Shown here: positions 6,736 to 8,158 of the stretch, in pieces
Layout: every line of letters starts with the position of its first letter
Position numbering within the stretch: position 1 is the stretch's first letter
Assembly: GCA_905200265.1 (NCBI GenBank)
Contig: CAJKJS010000053.1
Coordinates: forward strand, 1-8,158
Direction of reading: 5' to 3'
Source: an uncultured Oscillospiraceae bacterium
GTDB taxonomy: Bacteria; Bacillota; Clostridia; Oscillospirales; Acutalibacteraceae
Length of the DNA stretch: 8,158 nt
Program-made: the position numbers and the translations under genes
Notes under the pieces: model-generated
The model's database searches: none
What the model saw: only the letters and a program-made list of their open reading frames with translations
What the model was told of the DNA's origin: nothing

Positions 6736-8133
6736 ATGAGCCAGGTACGTGTCATCCAATCGATGAAAAGCGACCCCACATGGTTCCGGGAAAAAGCCCC
6801 TGTTCCCATGCAGCCCGATGAAAAAGGGCAGGAAATGGAACTGCTGATGGTGTACCGCGATATCCCCTACCAGACAGTGACGGGGTTTGGCGGCGCGCTG
6901 ACAGAAGCATCGGCCATGAACTACCACGATATGGATGAAAGCCAGAAACAGGCGTTTTTGCGGGACTGCTTCTCGCCGGAAGGTCTCAATTATAACAGCG
7001 GCCGCATCCATATTGGCGCCTGCGACTTTTCCCGCGGGCTGTATAGCTACTGTGATACCCCCGATGATACGGAACTGAAAACGTTTAGTATCGACTGCGA
7101 CCGGCTGTATACCCTGCCGTTTTTGCAGGATATCAAGGCGTTCCGCGGCGAAGAACTGCCCCTGCTGGCTTCGCCCTGGAGCCCGCCCGCATGGATGAAA
7201 ACCAACGGCGACATGCTCCACGGCGGCAAGCTGAAGAAAGAATACTACGGCGTATATGCCCAGTATATTGTCAAATTCCTTACGGCCTACGAAAAGGAAG
7301 GGCTGCCGGTGGAGCGGCTTACCATTCAGAACGAACCCAAAGCCGTGCAGATTTGGGAATCGTGCATTTACACCGCCGAAGAAGAACGGGAGTTTTTGTG
7401 TGAATACCTGCGCCCGGCACTGGATCAGGCGGGCTCGACGGGTAAAGTGCTCATTTGGGACCACAACAAAGAGCGGGTGTATACCCGGGTAAAGACCATT
7501 TTGGAAGATCCCCGGGCCCGGAAAGCCGTGGGCGGCATTGCGTTCCACTGGTATTCCGGCGATCATTTCGATAACCTGCGCCTGGTGCGGGAACAGTATC
7601 CGGAATTTGAACTGGTCTTTACCGAAGGCTGTATCGAACTCAACGGCGGCACGTCCATGAGCCAGAAGGCCGTGGGCGACGGCGGGGCCATTTCCACGTC
7701 CCAGTCGCCGTGGGAATTCGGCGAATGCTACGCCTATGACATGATCGGCGACTTCAATAACGGCATGTCGGGCTTCCTGGATTGGAACGTGCTGCTGGAT
7801 GAACGGGGCGGCATGAACCATGTGGACAACTTCTGCGGCGCGCCGCTGATTTACGACCACAACGAAAAGAAGCTGCTGCGGCAGTCGTCGTACTGCTTTA
7901 TCCGCCACATGAGCGCCTATGTCCCGGCGGGCAGCCGGGTGGTGGCTCATTCCTGCTACCGCGGGGATATTTCGGTGGCCACGTTCCTGACGCCGGATGA
8001 AAAACTCGTCGCCGTGGTGCTCAACCAGCAGGAAGAAGACGTGTCGTTTGTGCTCAACGATGTGTCCAATAGCCCCCTGGCGCCGATTACGGTACCGGGC
8101 AGAGCCATCACCACGTTGATTGTGGAAGAATAA
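6736..8133 (+). CDS. Glycoside hydrolase family 30 enzyme (glucosylceramidase-like), cytoplasmic
   Basis: Retaining clan GH-A glycosidase. Family members cleave glucosylceramide, beta-1,6-glucan, or beta-glucosides and beta-xylosides. The 465 residues (from ATG 6736) show the GH30 barrel in order: GFGGALTEASA (50-60), RIHIGACDFS (90-99), SPWSPPAWMKTNG (146-158), acid/base Glu200 in TIQNEP, WESCIYTAEEE (207-217), HWYSGDH (271-277) and nucleophile Glu297 in VFTEG. DWNVLLDERGGMNH (349-362) follows, and residues from about 395 form the C-terminal beta domain. There is no signal peptide, unlike secreted glucanases and lysosomal glucocerebrosidase, so an imported substrate is inferred. It sits 27 bp after the GH3 stop, with its own Shine-Dalgarno and no visible promoter or terminator between, so it is co-transcribed. 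The two enzymes may act in sequence on one imported oligosaccharide or glycolipid-derived glycoside. Family assignment is firm; subfamily and substrate are not. Confidence 0.93.
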   Translation: MSQVRVIQSMKSDPTWFREKAPVPMQPDEKGQEMELLMVYRDIPYQTVTGFGGALTEASAMNYHDMDESQKQAFLRDCFSPEGLNYNSGRIHIGACDFSRGLYSYCDTPDDTELKTFSIDCDRLYTLPFLQDIKAFRGEELPLLASPWSPPAWMKTNGDMLHGGKLKKEYYGVYAQYIVKFLTAYEKEGLPVERLTIQNEPKAVQIWESCIYTAEEEREFLCEYLRPALDQAGSTGKVLIWDHNKERVYTRVKTILEDPRARKAVGGIAFHWYSGDHFDNLRLVREQYPEFELVFTEGCIELNGGTSMSQKAVGDGGAISTSQSPWEFGECYAYDMIGDFNNGMSGFLDWNVLLDERGGMNHVDNFCGAPLIYDHNEKKLLRQSSYCFIRHMSAYVPAGSRVVAHSCYRGDISVATFLTPDEKLVAVVLNQQEEDVSFVLNDVSNSPLAPITVPGRAITTLIVEE

Positions 8134-8158
8134 GCAATAGCCTGACAGGCCCGGCGTA
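8134..8158 (+). other. Start of the region downstream of the GH30 gene
   Basis: Only 25 bp remain. GCCT-GAC-AGGC (within about 8141-8151) could form a 4-bp stem, and GC-rich sequence continues to the edge. This may be the beginning of a terminator, but the window ends before any T-tract, so whether the operon continues is unknown. Confidence 0.2.

Noticed and set aside
4888..7950. A 1020-codon open frame on the minus strand spanning both the GH3 and GH30 genes
   Set aside because: It is in exact codon register with the two sense genes (both in the same frame), so it stays open wherever they avoid TTA, CTA and TCA codons, which are rare here. It ends at the sense TTA codon at 4888-4890. The translation is rich in His, Phe, Gln and Val, shows no recognisable domain, and the sense genes have full catalytic motifs.
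1..8158. Mobile elements, CRISPR arrays, tRNA/rRNA genes, phage or defence genes
   Set aside because: I saw no direct repeat array, terminal inverted repeats, transposase or integrase motifs, or RNA gene signatures on either strand. Composition looks even across the coding regions.

Overview
The window looks like part of a GC-rich Bacillota genome, probably a gut-type clostridial lineage such as Oscillospiraceae. I infer this from the Shine-Dalgarno sites (AAGGAG/GGGGAG), an ECF-type vitamin or metal importer with two fused ATPase domains, intracellular GH3 and GH30 glycosidases without signal peptides, and codon use that avoids TTA, CTA and TCA. The genus cannot be fixed from the sequence alone.

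Left part (1-1941, + strand): the 3' end of an ECF transporter operon. A fused two-domain ATPase, cut by the window edge before its first Walker A, overlaps by 14 bp the gene for the EcfT membrane coupling protein. The substrate-binding S component is not in the window, so the transported compound cannot be named. A hairpin with T-tracts on both strands (about 1950-1990) separates this operon from the convergent gene that follows and probably ends transcription both ways.

Right part (1997-8133): a carbohydrate-degradation locus with three glycoside hydrolases. A BglX-like GH3 enzyme lies on the minus strand (1997-4207). Divergent from it, a second GH3 enzyme of a different class (4444-6708) and a GH30 enzyme (6736-8133) form a two-gene + strand operon with a 27-bp gap. 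All three keep their catalytic residues and lack export signals, so they probably act in the cytoplasm on imported beta-linked oligosaccharides or glucosides. The two GH3 enzymes would release terminal sugars, and the GH30 enzyme would act on beta-glucosyl (or related) linkages.

The 236-bp divergent intergenic region (4208-4443) is the most interesting non-coding part. It holds two back-to-back promoters whose -10 regions share the context TTCGGTATRATRA. It also holds two TTTC...GAAA dyads, one just upstream of the leftward -35 and one overlapping the rightward -35, and a small hairpin in the rightward leader. This suggests co-regulation of the two arms, but no regulator or sugar transporter gene is in the window. 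I see no tRNA, rRNA, CRISPR, insertion sequence or phage feature, and no clear evidence of a wholly new system.
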